A stretch of 64,000 nucleotides of DNA from an uncultured Gemmatimonadota bacterium (GCA_902826615.1 CADEFN010000001.1:1320845-1384844); one strand, 5' to 3'; shown: positions 55,059-63,723, counted from the first letter of the stretch. Numbers and translations: made by a program. Notes: a model not told the origin generated them from the sequence alone.

Positions 55059-56273
55059 ATGAACCTGGCCGACATTCGCGCCCTCTTTCCGGCGCTCTCG
55101 CGGCTGCATAACGAGTTTCCGGTGGCGTATTTCGATGGTCCGGGTGGCACACAGGTGCCGGTGCCGGTCGTTGAGGCGATGAGCGACTACCTCTACCATC
55201 ACAACGCCAACACGCACTGGAACTACCCGACATCGGCGGAAACCGATGCCATGTTGCAGGCGGCTCGTGAGGCGGCCGCCGATTTCGTCAATGCGACGTG
55301 GCGGGAAATCGCGTTCGGCAACAACATGACCACCCTGACCTTTCATCTGGCGCGCGCCCTTGGTCGCGGCTGGGGGCCGGGTGATGAAATTGTCGTGACG
55401 GAGCTGGACCACCATGCCAACGTGGCGCCGTGGCGTGCCCTCGAGCGCGAGCGAGGGGTGACAATTCGTGTGGCCCGAATGGACCCGGCGCGCGGGGTGC
55501 TGGACTGGGATCATCTGGCCGCACAGCTCTCCCCTCGCACCCGGCTCCTCGCCATTGGTGCGGCGTCGAACGCCCTCGGGACCATGACCGACATTGCGGA
55601 AGCGGTCAAACTGGCTCGTGCGGTTGGCGCGCTCACCTTTGTCGATGCAGTGCATCATGCGGCGCATGCCGTGATTGATGTGCGTGCCTGGGACTGCGAC
55701 TTCCTTGCCTGCTCGTCGTACAAGTTCTACGGACCGCACGCCGGTCTCCTGTACGCCAGGGAGTCACTCCTCGCGGCGCTCGACGTCCCCAAACTCGACC
55801 CGGCGCCCAACGAAGTACCGGAGCGTCTCGAGACTGGCACGCAGAATCACGAAGGCATCGTCGGCATCGGGGCGGCCATCGGCTTCATCGCGTCGATGGG
55901 GACGGGTGAGACGCGGCGGGCCAGGATTGTCGATGCGCTCACCATGCTCCACACCCGCGGCGAAGCCCTCTTCAGCATGTTGTGGAATGGCCTCGCCGGC
56001 ATTCCGGGGCTGCGTCTCTTTGGCCTGCCCCCGGGCGGACGCCGCACGCCGACCTTGTCGTTTGTTCTGGACGGACACACGCCCACGGCCATCGCTCGTC
56101 ACCTCGCTACGCGCGGGGTCTTTGTCTCGGACGGCGACTTTTACGCCACCACGGTCATCGAGCGGCTGGGGCAGGCCGAGCAGGGTGTGGTGCGGGTGGG
56201 GTGCGCGTGTTACACGAGTGAAGCCGAGGTGGCGCGTCTCATTGCCGGGGTCCGCGAGCTGGGCGGAGTCTGA
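55059..56273 (+). CDS. Cysteine desulfurase-like aminotransferase class V enzyme
   Basis: 404 aa. PLP lysine K222 sits in CSSYKFYGPHAG, preceded by the aspartate and histidine region FVDAVHHAAHAVID. FGNNMTTLTFHLARAL and VVTELDHHANVAPW are typical of the class V family. The first 60 residues and the GPHAG motif are closest to the 'cysteine desulfurase-like protein' subgroup, not IscS/SufS. It could act on selenocysteine, cysteine or kynurenine-like substrates; not settled. Confidence 0.85.
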   Translation: MNLADIRALFPALSRLHNEFPVAYFDGPGGTQVPVPVVEAMSDYLYHHNANTHWNYPTSAETDAMLQAAREAAADFVNATWREIAFGNNMTTLTFHLARALGRGWGPGDEIVVTELDHHANVAPWRALERERGVTIRVARMDPARGVLDWDHLAAQLSPRTRLLAIGAASNALGTMTDIAEAVKLARAVGALTFVDAVHHAAHAVIDVRAWDCDFLACSSYKFYGPHAGLLYARESLLAALDVPKLDPAPNEVPERLETGTQNHEGIVGIGAAIGFIASMGTGETRRARIVDALTMLHTRGEALFSMLWNGLAGIPGLRLFGLPPGGRRTPTLSFVLDGHTPTAIARHLATRGVFVSDGDFYATTVIERLGQAEQGVVRVGCACYTSEAEVARLIAGVRELGGV

Positions 56274-56299
56274 CGTTTCGTTAGGCTCGGCCGGTTGAC

Positions 56300-56305
56300 T
56301 ATACT
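56300..56305 (+). promoter_or_regulatory. Candidate -10 element just before a lipoprotein gene
   Basis: TATACT (56300-56305), with upstream TGAC giving an extended -10 look, lies about 7 bp before ATG 56313. A transcript starting there would be nearly leaderless. Confidence 0.4.
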
Positions 56306-56312
56306 TCGCGGC

Positions 56313-57515
56313 ATGTGCTGGATGTCGCGCGCCATTCTGCTGTGCGTTCTCGTGGCCTGCCGGCCCGCTTCGCGCCCCGCGTTGCCCGGGTTCTCGGCCA
56401 TCCTTGTGGCCGGCGACTCGAGCTTCTGGATCGCCACCGAGGGTGACTCGGTGCGCATGCGGCGCTCGCCCATGCTCGTCACGCAGCTCGACGGCCGGCT
56501 GCACGAGCTCTACGTCACCGATGATGACTACACCCATGAAGGCGCCCTGCTGGTGGGGCAGCGTGTGTATCGTCGCGACATCGTGACCGGCGACTCGGTG
56601 GTGGTGCGCCAAGACACGGCCATCATGAATGTCGCAAAGCGCTGGATCAGCCGGCACCCGGGTGCGCGTCGCCTTGCGCCTGACGAGGATCCGGACGAGG
56701 AACCGGGCACACAAGCGACGACGGACATCACGCTCCTCGATGCAGTGGGTCCATGGTTGAGTTATGAGTCCCGACTCGATGTCGACGCCGAAGACGAGCC
56801 ACATCTCCATCTCACACGCCGGGCCGTCGTCGATCTCCGCACCGGTCTTCCGGTGACCCTGACTGACCTTGTTGCCGCGCCCGACGCCCGCCGCCTGGAG
56901 TCGCAGGGTCGTGCACAACTCGCTGCGGCCGTCGACTCCATTCGTCAGGCACGCGATACACGTGCGGCACGCGCGCGACCACTTATTCCCGCCTTTACCT
57001 TCGACAGTTCGTCGTTTGAGCTCGTCAGTGGACCGTCGCAGCCAGCCATCGCCTTCCTCGTGCCCGGTCGAGGCGAACGTGCAGGAGGATACGCCCTGCC
57101 ACTTCCCGAACTACCGGTGACCTTTTCGGCATGGGACCAGGTCGCGGGGCGCGCCCGGCCGGCCACCGCCGATACCTCGGCGCTCACCTGGCAGGTGGGG
57201 GAGTGGACCGTTCGGGCCAGCACCGACGCCGCTGGCACGCGCGGGTTTGTCCAACTGGCACGTGGTGCGCAGCGATGGGAGACCGGCGACGTGCCCCTCC
57301 CCGTGCTGCGTCTCCTGGTCCTCCCGGAGCCGCAGCGTGATACCGCGCTCCATCGTGCACTGCGCACCGCCTTTGACGAAGCGGAGTCCGGGGGGCTTTC
57401 CCGTCCGGCCGCCTTGCGACAGCCATCGGGCATCCGGTGGCCTCGTCCCGCATCTCGCACCACCACTACACGACCATGGAAGCCAGGACTCCCCGTCAGT
57501 CAGAAGCCATCGTAG
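56313..57515 (+). CDS. Hypothetical lipoprotein
   Basis: 400 aa from ATG 56313 (ATG 56322 is also possible). The lipobox is VLVAC. The mature protein is beta-rich with an acidic stretch (LAPDEDPDEEPG) and a segment VDLRTGLPVTLTDLV that looks like a repeat boundary; I do not recognise a family. The end overlaps the thioesterase gene by about 40 bp. It is probably anchored in an envelope membrane. Confidence 0.6.
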   Translation: MCWMSRAILLCVLVACRPASRPALPGFSAILVAGDSSFWIATEGDSVRMRRSPMLVTQLDGRLHELYVTDDDYTHEGALLVGQRVYRRDIVTGDSVVVRQDTAIMNVAKRWISRHPGARRLAPDEDPDEEPGTQATTDITLLDAVGPWLSYESRLDVDAEDEPHLHLTRRAVVDLRTGLPVTLTDLVAAPDARRLESQGRAQLAAAVDSIRQARDTRAARARPLIPAFTFDSSSFELVSGPSQPAIAFLVPGRGERAGGYALPLPELPVTFSAWDQVAGRARPATADTSALTWQVGEWTVRASTDAAGTRGFVQLARGAQRWETGDVPLPVLRLLVLPEPQRDTALHRALRTAFDEAESGGLSRPAALRQPSGIRWPRPASRTTTTRPWKPGLPVSQKPS

Positions 57516-57946
57516 GTGACCTCATGATGCCGCACCAGGCCAATGGTCTGCGGCAGCCCTCCGTCTTTGGCGGTGTGATCATGGGTATGGTCGACCGGTG
57601 TGCCGCGCTTGCCGCCATGCGCCACTCCGGTGGGCAGGTCACCACGCTTTCGATCGACAAGATTCTCTTCAAGGAGCCGATACGTGTCGGCGACCTCGTG
57701 GAGATTCGCTCGCGCGTCGTCTTTGTCGGGACGACATCGATGGCCGTGGTGGCGCATGTGTACGCCGAGAATGTCAGCACGGCAACCAAACGTCACACCA
57801 ACGAGTGCTGGCTCACCTTTGTGCACCTCGATGAAAATGGCAAGCCGACGCCAGTGCCTCCCTTGGCGCTCGAGACCGCAGAAGACCGCCTCCTCCACGA
57901 TCTGGCCCTGCAGCGGCGCGAACAGTCGCTGACCGAAAAACGATGA
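57476..57946 (+). CDS. Acyl-CoA thioesterase-like hotdog protein
   Basis: 156 aa from ATG 57476; a GTG at 57437 would lengthen the overlap with the preceding gene. A hotdog fold of the YciA/BFIT type is indicated: MMPHQANGLRQPSVFGGVIMGMVDRCAALAAMRHS (helix within the 'hotdog' plus GG), and VGTTSMAVVAHVYAENV with the later NECWLTFVHLDENGKPTPVPPL. It hydrolyses acyl-CoAs by family. Overlaps indicate co-transcription with the lipoprotein and the DUF2203 gene. Confidence 0.82.
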   Translation: MEARTPRQSEAIVGDLMMPHQANGLRQPSVFGGVIMGMVDRCAALAAMRHSGGQVTTLSIDKILFKEPIRVGDLVEIRSRVVFVGTTSMAVVAHVYAENVSTATKRHTNECWLTFVHLDENGKPTPVPPLALETAEDRLLHDLALQRREQSLTEKR

Positions 57947-57993
57947 CAGGTCGTGACTTGACGTGGGGGCTGCCCCTCAGTCACCCTTCACCC

Positions 57994-58410
57994 ATGCCCC
58001 ATCGCTTTACGCTCGAGCTGGCCAACAGCATGCTGCCCCTGGTCTCGCGCATTGTACGCGACATCCTGCACTACTACCGGGAGTGGCAGCAGACGGTCGA
58101 GGCCTTTGAACTCGCGACCGCGCCCAGCCGCGTCGACCGGCCTTCGTCGGAGGCGGACGTGCTGCAGCGCAAGGCGCAGGAGCTGGCGCGGGAGATCCAG
58201 GGGTTCCACTCCGAGCTCACGTCGCTCGGCGTCGAGTTCAAGGGCTTCGAGCTCGGGCTGGTGGATTTCCCGGGTGAGATCGACGGCAAGCCGATACTCT
58301 GGTGCTGGAAGTACGGTGAGCCGAGTGTGCAGTACTGGCACGACGTCGACAGCGGATACGCTGGGCGCCAGCCGGTGGACGCGTTGCTCGCGCTGCCGCG
58401 TTCGTCCTGA
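57994..58410 (+). CDS. DUF2203-family protein
   Basis: 138 aa from ATG 57994 (a start at 57943, overlapping the thioesterase by 4 bp, is possible). DUF2203 features are a helical N-terminal half (LANSMLPLVSRIVRDILHYYREWQQ) and a C-terminal block (EFKGFELGLVDFPGEIDGKPILWCWKYGEP, then YWHDVDSGYAGRQP). The function of the family is not known to me. Confidence 0.85.
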   Translation: MPHRFTLELANSMLPLVSRIVRDILHYYREWQQTVEAFELATAPSRVDRPSSEADVLQRKAQELAREIQGFHSELTSLGVEFKGFELGLVDFPGEIDGKPILWCWKYGEPSVQYWHDVDSGYAGRQPVDALLALPRSS

Positions 58411-58433
58411 TCCCTTCTCCCTCTTTAATTGCA

Positions 58434-58712
58434 ATGAAACCGTTTCGCGGTCCTGATGGGACGTGGTGGGGAGTAGAAGTCAGTATGCCGTCCCATAGCA
58501 GCGCCATGCTGATTTTTCATCACCCCTCGGGTGACACCGCGCGCTTCAATCGGTATGCGTGGGTCAACGCGGCGACTGCCGGCGCCCAGGATCCTGCCGG
58601 CCGGCTCTCCAAGACCTCGGTCAGCGACGCGCTGGATGACCGGACCCTCGCCCGCATCTTTCGCCGGTCGATGCCGATCAGTACGGACCGCCCTGTTTAC
58701 GTGGTATCGTAA
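58434..58712 (+). CDS. Small hypothetical protein
   Basis: 92 aa. The start KPFRGPDGTWWGVEV and MLIFHHPSGDTARFNRYAW suggest a compact beta-rich domain; no family recognised. The end overlaps the RNase Z gene on the other strand by 35 bp. Its codon use fits neighbours and the frame is open, but a spurious call cannot be excluded. Confidence 0.5.
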   Translation: MKPFRGPDGTWWGVEVSMPSHSSAMLIFHHPSGDTARFNRYAWVNAATAGAQDPAGRLSKTSVSDALDDRTLARIFRRSMPISTDRPVYVVS

Positions 58713-59646
58713 CAACCGGTTCAGCTGCATCAATGTAGGGCACGTCGATCTCCATTCCGTCTCGCGCCACGGTCGTTGCGGGGAAGATGCTGCGTGCTTC
58801 GCGTTCGAGATCGCCGGGATCACGCGTGTACCGCGCCGAGAGGTGTGTGAGCACCAGACGTTTCACTTCGGCGTCACGTGCCACGCCCGCCGCTTCCCGA
58901 GCGGTGGAGTGTCCGGTCTCCACGGCGCGTGTGGCTTCTTCGTCACCAAAGGTGGCTTCGTGCACCAGGAGGTCGGCCCGATGGGCCGCTTCGATGGTTT
59001 CGTCGCACGGCCGCGTGTCGCCCGTAATGACAATGCGCCGGCCGGCTCGGGTGGGACCCACGAGTTCCACAGGCTGCACGACCCGTCCATCGGGCAGCGT
59101 CACGGCTTCACCGCGATGAATGCGCCCCCAGAGCGGTCCTTCGGGAATGCCTAACGCTCGCGCATGATCGGGGTCGAAGCGCCCGCGGCGCTCGTGTTCC
59201 ACCAGGGCCCAGGACAGGGCGGTCCCTCCCCGATGCCGGGCCGGGATGGCACGAATCAGGTATTCCCCGCGGTCGAGCTCCGTGCCGGCGGTGACCTCGG
59301 TGATCTGCAGCCCGAACGAGAGGCGATCGGCGCCTAACGTTTCGCACTGGCGCAGCAGACGCTCAGCCCCTGGCGGACCCCAGCACCGCAACGGCTCGGT
59401 GCGGCCCTGCAGCGCCAGCGTCCGCGTCAGGCCCAGGATCCCGAGGAAGTGGTCGCCGTGAAAGTGGCTGAAGAAGATGTCGTTGAGCGCGAAGGACACG
59501 CCGTACCGCATCATCTGTCGCTGGGTGCCCTCCCCGCAATCGAACAGCAGCGTCTCCCCCTCGCGCTCGACCACGATGGCTGACACCCCGCGCTCCACCG
59601 TGGGGCGCGACGCGGAGGTACCAAGAAAGCGGACGAGGAGTGGCAT
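58678..59646 (-). CDS. rnz: Ribonuclease Z (tRNA 3' endonuclease)
   Basis: 322 aa. The metallo-beta-lactamase motif is FSHFHGDHFLG (HxHxDH), with the first strand FLGTSASRPTVERG, the TGDTRPCDETIEAA (aspartate ligand) and the final LTHLSARYTRD histidine motif of RNase Z. The flexible arm region (about 150-180) is present in short form. It removes 3' trailers from tRNAs lacking a coded CCA, consistent with the tRNA genes nearby having no CCA. Confidence 0.92.
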   Translation of the reverse strand: MPLLVRFLGTSASRPTVERGVSAIVVEREGETLLFDCGEGTQRQMMRYGVSFALNDIFFSHFHGDHFLGILGLTRTLALQGRTEPLRCWGPPGAERLLRQCETLGADRLSFGLQITEVTAGTELDRGEYLIRAIPARHRGGTALSWALVEHERRGRFDPDHARALGIPEGPLWGRIHRGEAVTLPDGRVVQPVELVGPTRAGRRIVITGDTRPCDETIEAAHRADLLVHEATFGDEEATRAVETGHSTAREAAGVARDAEVKRLVLTHLSARYTRDPGDLEREARSIFPATTVARDGMEIDVPYIDAAEPVVTIPRKQGGPY

Positions 59647-60002
59647 GGGCCGTGAATATAGCGGCTGAGCCCGCCAATTCGGGCCGAAAGAGGGCTTGAC
59701 GCTCAGTCCTCCCGATACGAGTGTGACCTACATCGCTGAGCTTGCTGAAGGAACGGTTAAGGTTCCTTCAGCGTTCGGTGAACGAGAGTCGGCGGCACCA
59801 AGGCTGGCCTCTGAAGACAGCAGGGGAATACCGAGGACGGAATCGTGGCCGAGCATCGTGCATCCGGGGTCAACCGGCGCGGTGCTCCTGCAGACGCAAT
59901 GGCCTGCCGTATCTCAACCCCGAGCGGATCACACCGTGCGTTTGGCACGAGCACGAGCCATTCGAGTTGCGACGATTCGATTAGCCGAGAAGGAGTGTGA
60001 CC
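59647..60002. other. Non-coding region with a perfect hairpin
   Basis: About 356 bp between rnz (minus) and the KGG gene (plus). GCTGAAGGAAC (59744-59754) and GTTCCTTCAGC (59762-59772) form an 11-bp perfect inverted repeat with a 7-nt loop, with no T-run, so it may be an operator or RNA structure. A TTGACG lies at 59696, without a convincing -10. The 80-codon ORF at 59742 is not supported. Confidence 0.4.
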
Positions 60003-60374
60003 ATGACCGGGAAGAGCAAAAGAGGATTCGCGTCAATGGACCCTCAGCGGCAGCGAGAGATTGCCAGCAAGGGGGGGCGCGAAGCGCACAAAAAGGGGAC
60101 CGCGCACGAATGGTCCAAGGATGAAGCACGCCAGGCCGGCCACAAGGGCGGTGTTGTCGTGAGCCGCGATCGTGACCACATGTCGGCGATCGGGAGGGAA
60201 GGTGGGGAGGCACGTGGGCGTGCCAACGCGCTGGCTCGTGGGGAAAATGGCAGTGGTGCGCGACGCTTTGTGGAACGGGAGTCGTCACTGAGCCCGGGTC
60301 GCGAGACCGAAGCGCACGCGGACCGTGCGTCAGTACTCGATACGTCGAGGCTCGAACAGGAAGTTCGTCGTTAG
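60003..60374 (+). CDS. KGG-repeat general stress protein
   Basis: 123 aa from ATG 60003, preceded by AAGGAG at the right spacing. The KGG motif repeats as ASKGGREAHKKGTAHEWSKDE, GHKGGVVVS and GREGGEARG, the pattern of the 'stress-induced protein, KGG repeat' family. The protein is small, very hydrophilic and probably unstructured. The role is stress protection by family; mechanism unknown. The stop is inside a CGTTAGGC word, followed by a hairpin. Confidence 0.85.
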   Translation: MTGKSKRGFASMDPQRQREIASKGGREAHKKGTAHEWSKDEARQAGHKGGVVVSRDRDHMSAIGREGGEARGRANALARGENGSGARRFVERESSLSPGRETEAHADRASVLDTSRLEQEVRR

Positions 60375-60391
60375 GCTCGCTGAGCCGGTAC

Positions 60392-60415
60392 GGCAGCACC
60401 GATTCGGGTGCTGCC
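60392..60415. terminator. Hairpin between convergent KGG and photolyase genes
   Basis: GGCAGCACC (60392-60400) pairs perfectly with GGTGCTGCC (60407-60415) over a 6-nt loop. There is no T-run on either side, so termination strength is uncertain. Confidence 0.5.
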
Positions 60416-60422
60416 CGTGCCC

Positions 60423-61832
60423 TCAGGCGCTCCAGCGCGCGATGTAACGCTCGGCGTCCCATTTCTCGCGAGCGCGTTTGAGCGACATGGATCGGATCAC
60501 GCCAAGCACCGGCCGCGTGTAGAACGGGCGATCAAACTTCCCGAAGCACCACTGCATCCCGGCATAACTGCTGGGGTCTCGCCCATCGATCCCGTACTTG
60601 TTGTTGAGGTGCACCATCCACGCCAGGGCCTCGGTGTATCCGGGCGCCCATTGCAGGATGTGTTTGCCCCACAACATGCGCACCACGTTGTGCATGACAC
60701 CGGTGCGGACCAGTTCCCGTTGTGCGGCATTCCACAGGGCATCGTGTGTCTGTGCCCCTTCGAATTGCTCCAGGGTGTAGGTCGCCTCCCGCGCGTCATC
60801 GCGGTGTTCGCCCATCGTCTTGTGCACCCAGGCGGGCAATGCCTCGAGCGTGCCAAACCGTGGGTTGCGCAAGCAGAAGTTGAGGGCGAGTTCGCGCCAC
60901 ACGACCAGCTCGTTGAGGAACGACGTGGCCTGTTCGGGATGGCCAGAGGCAAGCGCGGCGCGCGCCACCTCGGCAGCCGCGATCTGGCCGAAGTGCAGGT
61001 ACGGCGAGAGCCGACTCGATCCCTCGTCGTCGTTAGGGTCGGCGCGCCGCTCGGCGTAGCGGGGGAGCGACTCGGCACAGAAGGCGGCCAGGCGGGTACG
61101 CGCCGCGGTGAGGCCGCTGGGCATCGGCACCGCCGGCACCTGGTGGTCGATGTCGCAGGACGCGACCGCCTCTCGCGTGGAAACACGGGAGAAATCGAGG
61201 GGCTCCCCGGGCAGGTCGCGCACCAGGGCTTGGGGAATCTCCAGGCGCGCGCATCGATCCTCGACGACCTGGAGGGCGAGCGGCAGCAGAGGGAGCAGCT
61301 TGGGCCGAATGGTGCGGGCCGCGTACTCCTCCTTTTCGAAGATGCCCGAGGGAACGATGGCGTGTGATTCGATGGCCACGACCCGGTGCGCGCAACGAGC
61401 AGCAAACCGTGCGCTGCGCTCCGCCACTCCTGCCGTTGGATAGAGATCGGTCACTACGAGGGCGGCGCGCTGCGCCAGCGCATCGACCACGCGGCGGTCG
61501 TCGTCTCGCCGGTGCCGAAGGACGAACCGGTAGTGATGACCGAGTTGTGCGGCGCGTTTCGTCAGCTCTCGGGCGTTGTCGATGATGAAGGAGTGGATCC
61601 GATCGCTGGCATGCGGATAGGTCGGATCGAGCCCCTGATGAATGACGAGCGGCAGCTGAAGTTTGTCCGCCTGCAGCACCGCAAAGCGCAGCGCCCAGTT
61701 TTCTTCGAACCGATGGGTGCTCTGCATCCAGTAGAGGACGTACTCACCCGCCGGGTTGCGGGATCGGTCATTCAGGCGGGCGCCGCGGCGTGAGATCTGA
61801 TCGCGGACATACTTGCTCTCGAGAGTGTGCAC
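60423..61832 (-). CDS. Class II CPD photolyase
   Basis: 469 aa from GTG 61832; the frame is open back to a TTG at 61886 but without a leader-like sequence. Class II photolyase features: EYVLYWMQSTHRFEENWAL in the N-terminal domain, and in the FAD domain SRLSPYLHFGQI, NELVVWRELALNFC, LVRTGVMHNVVRMLWGKHILQW and WMVHLNNKYGIDGRDPSSYAGM. It repairs cyclobutane pyrimidine dimers with light, using FAD. It is a single gene. Confidence 0.9.
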   Translation of the reverse strand: MHTLESKYVRDQISRRGARLNDRSRNPAGEYVLYWMQSTHRFEENWALRFAVLQADKLQLPLVIHQGLDPTYPHASDRIHSFIIDNARELTKRAAQLGHHYRFVLRHRRDDDRRVVDALAQRAALVVTDLYPTAGVAERSARFAARCAHRVVAIESHAIVPSGIFEKEEYAARTIRPKLLPLLPLALQVVEDRCARLEIPQALVRDLPGEPLDFSRVSTREAVASCDIDHQVPAVPMPSGLTAARTRLAAFCAESLPRYAERRADPNDDEGSSRLSPYLHFGQIAAAEVARAALASGHPEQATSFLNELVVWRELALNFCLRNPRFGTLEALPAWVHKTMGEHRDDAREATYTLEQFEGAQTHDALWNAAQRELVRTGVMHNVVRMLWGKHILQWAPGYTEALAWMVHLNNKYGIDGRDPSSYAGMQWCFGKFDRPFYTRPVLGVIRSMSLKRAREKWDAERYIARWSA

Positions 61833-61920
61833 GGGCGGTTGTTGCCGGATGCGGGGTGATTGCCTTTGCGGTAGAACGCGACGCAAGTGATTGTGGTTCC
61901 ACAGGTTACGGTTGTGTCGG

Positions 61921-61948
61921 TTGACAAAGGCGGCTACGCTGTTAGCTT
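61921..61948 (+). promoter_or_regulatory. Candidate promoter for tRNA-Ala
   Basis: TTGACA (61921-61926) is followed after 16 bp by TAGCTT (61943-61948), about 94 bp upstream of the tRNA. The -35 is a perfect consensus; the -10 is weaker. Confidence 0.5.
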
Positions 61949-62041
61949 ACGGCATCGATCCGGCCCGAATAATGCTGGGCAGGGTTGTTACGAACGGAGT
62001 GCGACCGTCGTATAGCAAGCGGTAGCGTTCTCCAGCATCAA

Positions 62042-62114
62042 AGGGGCTGTAGCTCAGTTGGGAGAGCGCTGCAATCGCACTGCAGAGGTCAGGGGTTCGA
62101 CTCCCCTCAGCTCC
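62042..62114 (+). tRNA. tRNA-Ala (CGC)
   Basis: A 73-nt cloverleaf: acceptor GGGGCTG/CAGCTCC, D-arm GCTCAGTTGGGAGAGC, anticodon stem CTGCA/TGCAG with loop ATCGCAC giving anticodon CGC, and T-arm AGGGGTTCGACTCCCCT. CCA is not encoded. Confidence 0.95.
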
Positions 62115-62226
62115 ATAGTAGTTTGCGTGTGTTCGCAGTCAGGGAAAGTTTGCCAGCCGTCGCTCGGTAGGACGGAGAGTTCCAATGACGACGCGCTTGG
62201 CGTTTCCTGCGCGAACCCGCACCGCG

Positions 62227-62262
62227 AGACGGCCGCCTTTCGAGGCGGCCGTTCTGATTTTC
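62227..62262 (+). terminator. Intrinsic terminator after tRNA-Ala
   Basis: ACGGCCGCC (62229-62237) pairs with GGCGGCCGT (62244-62252) over a 6-nt loop and is followed by TCTGATTTT. The span 62115-62226 has no gene. Confidence 0.75.
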
Positions 62263-62270
62263 GGGACCCC

Positions 62271-63548
62271 TTATCGCTGGTCCGCGATGTCTCGGCGCAG
62301 GGCCTCGAAAAAGCCGCTCAGGAAGCGATTCTCCTCCGTCTCCGACGCCCCCTCGAAATCGCCGAACGCGGTTGCCCCGAGGTTCCCGAGCCAGCGCATG
62401 ATCGCGCTTTCGTTCACCACCGTGCGAATGTGCCGCAGGCTCATGGTCTGGCTCCCCAGATCATCGCGCACACTCAGGCGCATCTCGGTGCCCCGCCCCT
62501 CAAACGGCGTTCGCAGCGGTGTGCGCATCAGATTGTTGGTCGCCAGTGGGAATCGCCACTCCGGTTCCTTGCGGAAGCGGAACTGCAGCGCACGATCATG
62601 TGCCGTGCGCTCGATGGTCATGTCGCCAACCAGCCCACGGAAGCCTACCCGGAAAATCTTGAACTTCGCCGACGCACTCATGAGGAAGCGGAGGGTGTCG
62701 GGCATCGGGCGTGCCGGCCCCGTCAGCGAGACCAGTGATCCGTTGCGTGCGCGCAGGCGTACGATCATTCGGCCGGGGAATCCTTCGAGGTCGAAGTACT
62801 GTGCTCCCCCCGCATCCATCAGCTGCATCCGGTAGTCCGACGGCATGACGTATTTGTCGACCCAGGCCGCAAAGGCAGGAGAGCTGCGGCGGATGGTGTC
62901 AGGCAGCCAGGATACTCCAGCAATCAGGGTGGTCGATCCATCGGCGAGTCGTGTCGTCCGCGCCGAATCGATGCGGAAGAGCTGGCCCATATGACGGCCG
63001 GTGGCCGGCAACAAGGTGCGCAGATCGCCACGCAACTCCTGCTCGGTGCGTCCCTCGAAGGCGGTGAGTGTGGCGCCTAACGCTGCGGCGACCTGCGCGG
63101 CGCTGGCGGTACCGACGCCGTGATCCACGATGGTGACCCACTCATAGTCGTTGCCGCGGATTTTCCTCAGCCTGATGTAGTGCCGCTCTCCGCCGAGGGT
63201 GGCGGGATACGGGGCGCTCGCGCGCGCGCGGAACATGTAGCGGGCCCCCTCGGAGACGGCGTCGAGGTAGAGCCCCTGCGAGGAGTCGGGGGCGTTGTGG
63301 AGTGTCCAGAGGGAGGAGTCGCGGTAGAGCGTCGATGGGGCCAGAGCGTAGCGCCCCATACGTGTCCTGGCGGCCGCGAACTTCTCATCGCGTTGGACAT
63401 TGGAGAAGCGGAGCGAGAACGCCGCGAAGGCATTGTCTGCGTTCTTGCGAGCGTCGGTGGCTGTCTCGCCCCACGCTGGGAGCCCGCCGCGGCACGCCGA
63501 GAGGACGACCAGGAGCGTGCCGGAGGAGCGTAAAAGAAGGCGTGACAA
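62271..63548 (-). CDS. Hypothetical lipoprotein
   Basis: 425 aa with lipobox VVLSAC. The mature protein has a Ser/Ala-rich start, then GGERHYIRLRKIRGNDYEWVTIVDHGVG and a C-terminal FRFRKEPEWRFPLATNNLM region; no domain recognised. Likely envelope-anchored. It lies between the two tRNA genes on the opposite strand. Confidence 0.7.
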   Translation of the reverse strand: MSRLLLRSSGTLLVVLSACRGGLPAWGETATDARKNADNAFAAFSLRFSNVQRDEKFAAARTRMGRYALAPSTLYRDSSLWTLHNAPDSSQGLYLDAVSEGARYMFRARASAPYPATLGGERHYIRLRKIRGNDYEWVTIVDHGVGTASAAQVAAALGATLTAFEGRTEQELRGDLRTLLPATGRHMGQLFRIDSARTTRLADGSTTLIAGVSWLPDTIRRSSPAFAAWVDKYVMPSDYRMQLMDAGGAQYFDLEGFPGRMIVRLRARNGSLVSLTGPARPMPDTLRFLMSASAKFKIFRVGFRGLVGDMTIERTAHDRALQFRFRKEPEWRFPLATNNLMRTPLRTPFEGRGTEMRLSVRDDLGSQTMSLRHIRTVVNESAIMRWLGNLGATAFGDFEGASETEENRFLSGFFEALRRDIADQR

Positions 63549-63645
63549 GGGAGTAGCCAGGGCGGTGGATGCGGGGCCCGGCGCCGGGGGGTGCCGCCCG
63601 GTGAGGGTCTGCGGTAATTTGTTGGGCCCCGCATTTCGGGGGTAC

Positions 63646-63718
63646 TGCCCCTTGGTGTAACTGGCAACACGTCTGACTCTGGATCAGAAGAGTCCTGGTT
63701 CGAGCCCAGGAGGGGCAA
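63646..63718 (+). tRNA. tRNA-Gln (CTG)
   Basis: A 73-nt cloverleaf: acceptor TGCCCCT/AGGGGCA, anticodon stem TCTGA/TCAGA with loop CTCTGGA giving anticodon CTG, T-arm CCTGGTTCGAGCCCAGG. CCA is not encoded. Tandem repeats follow. Confidence 0.95.
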
Positions 63719-63723
63719 CTGCG

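Noticed and set aside
59742..59984. 80-codon plus-strand ORF before the KGG gene
   Set aside because: No family pattern, start lies inside the inverted repeat, and no ribosome-binding site.
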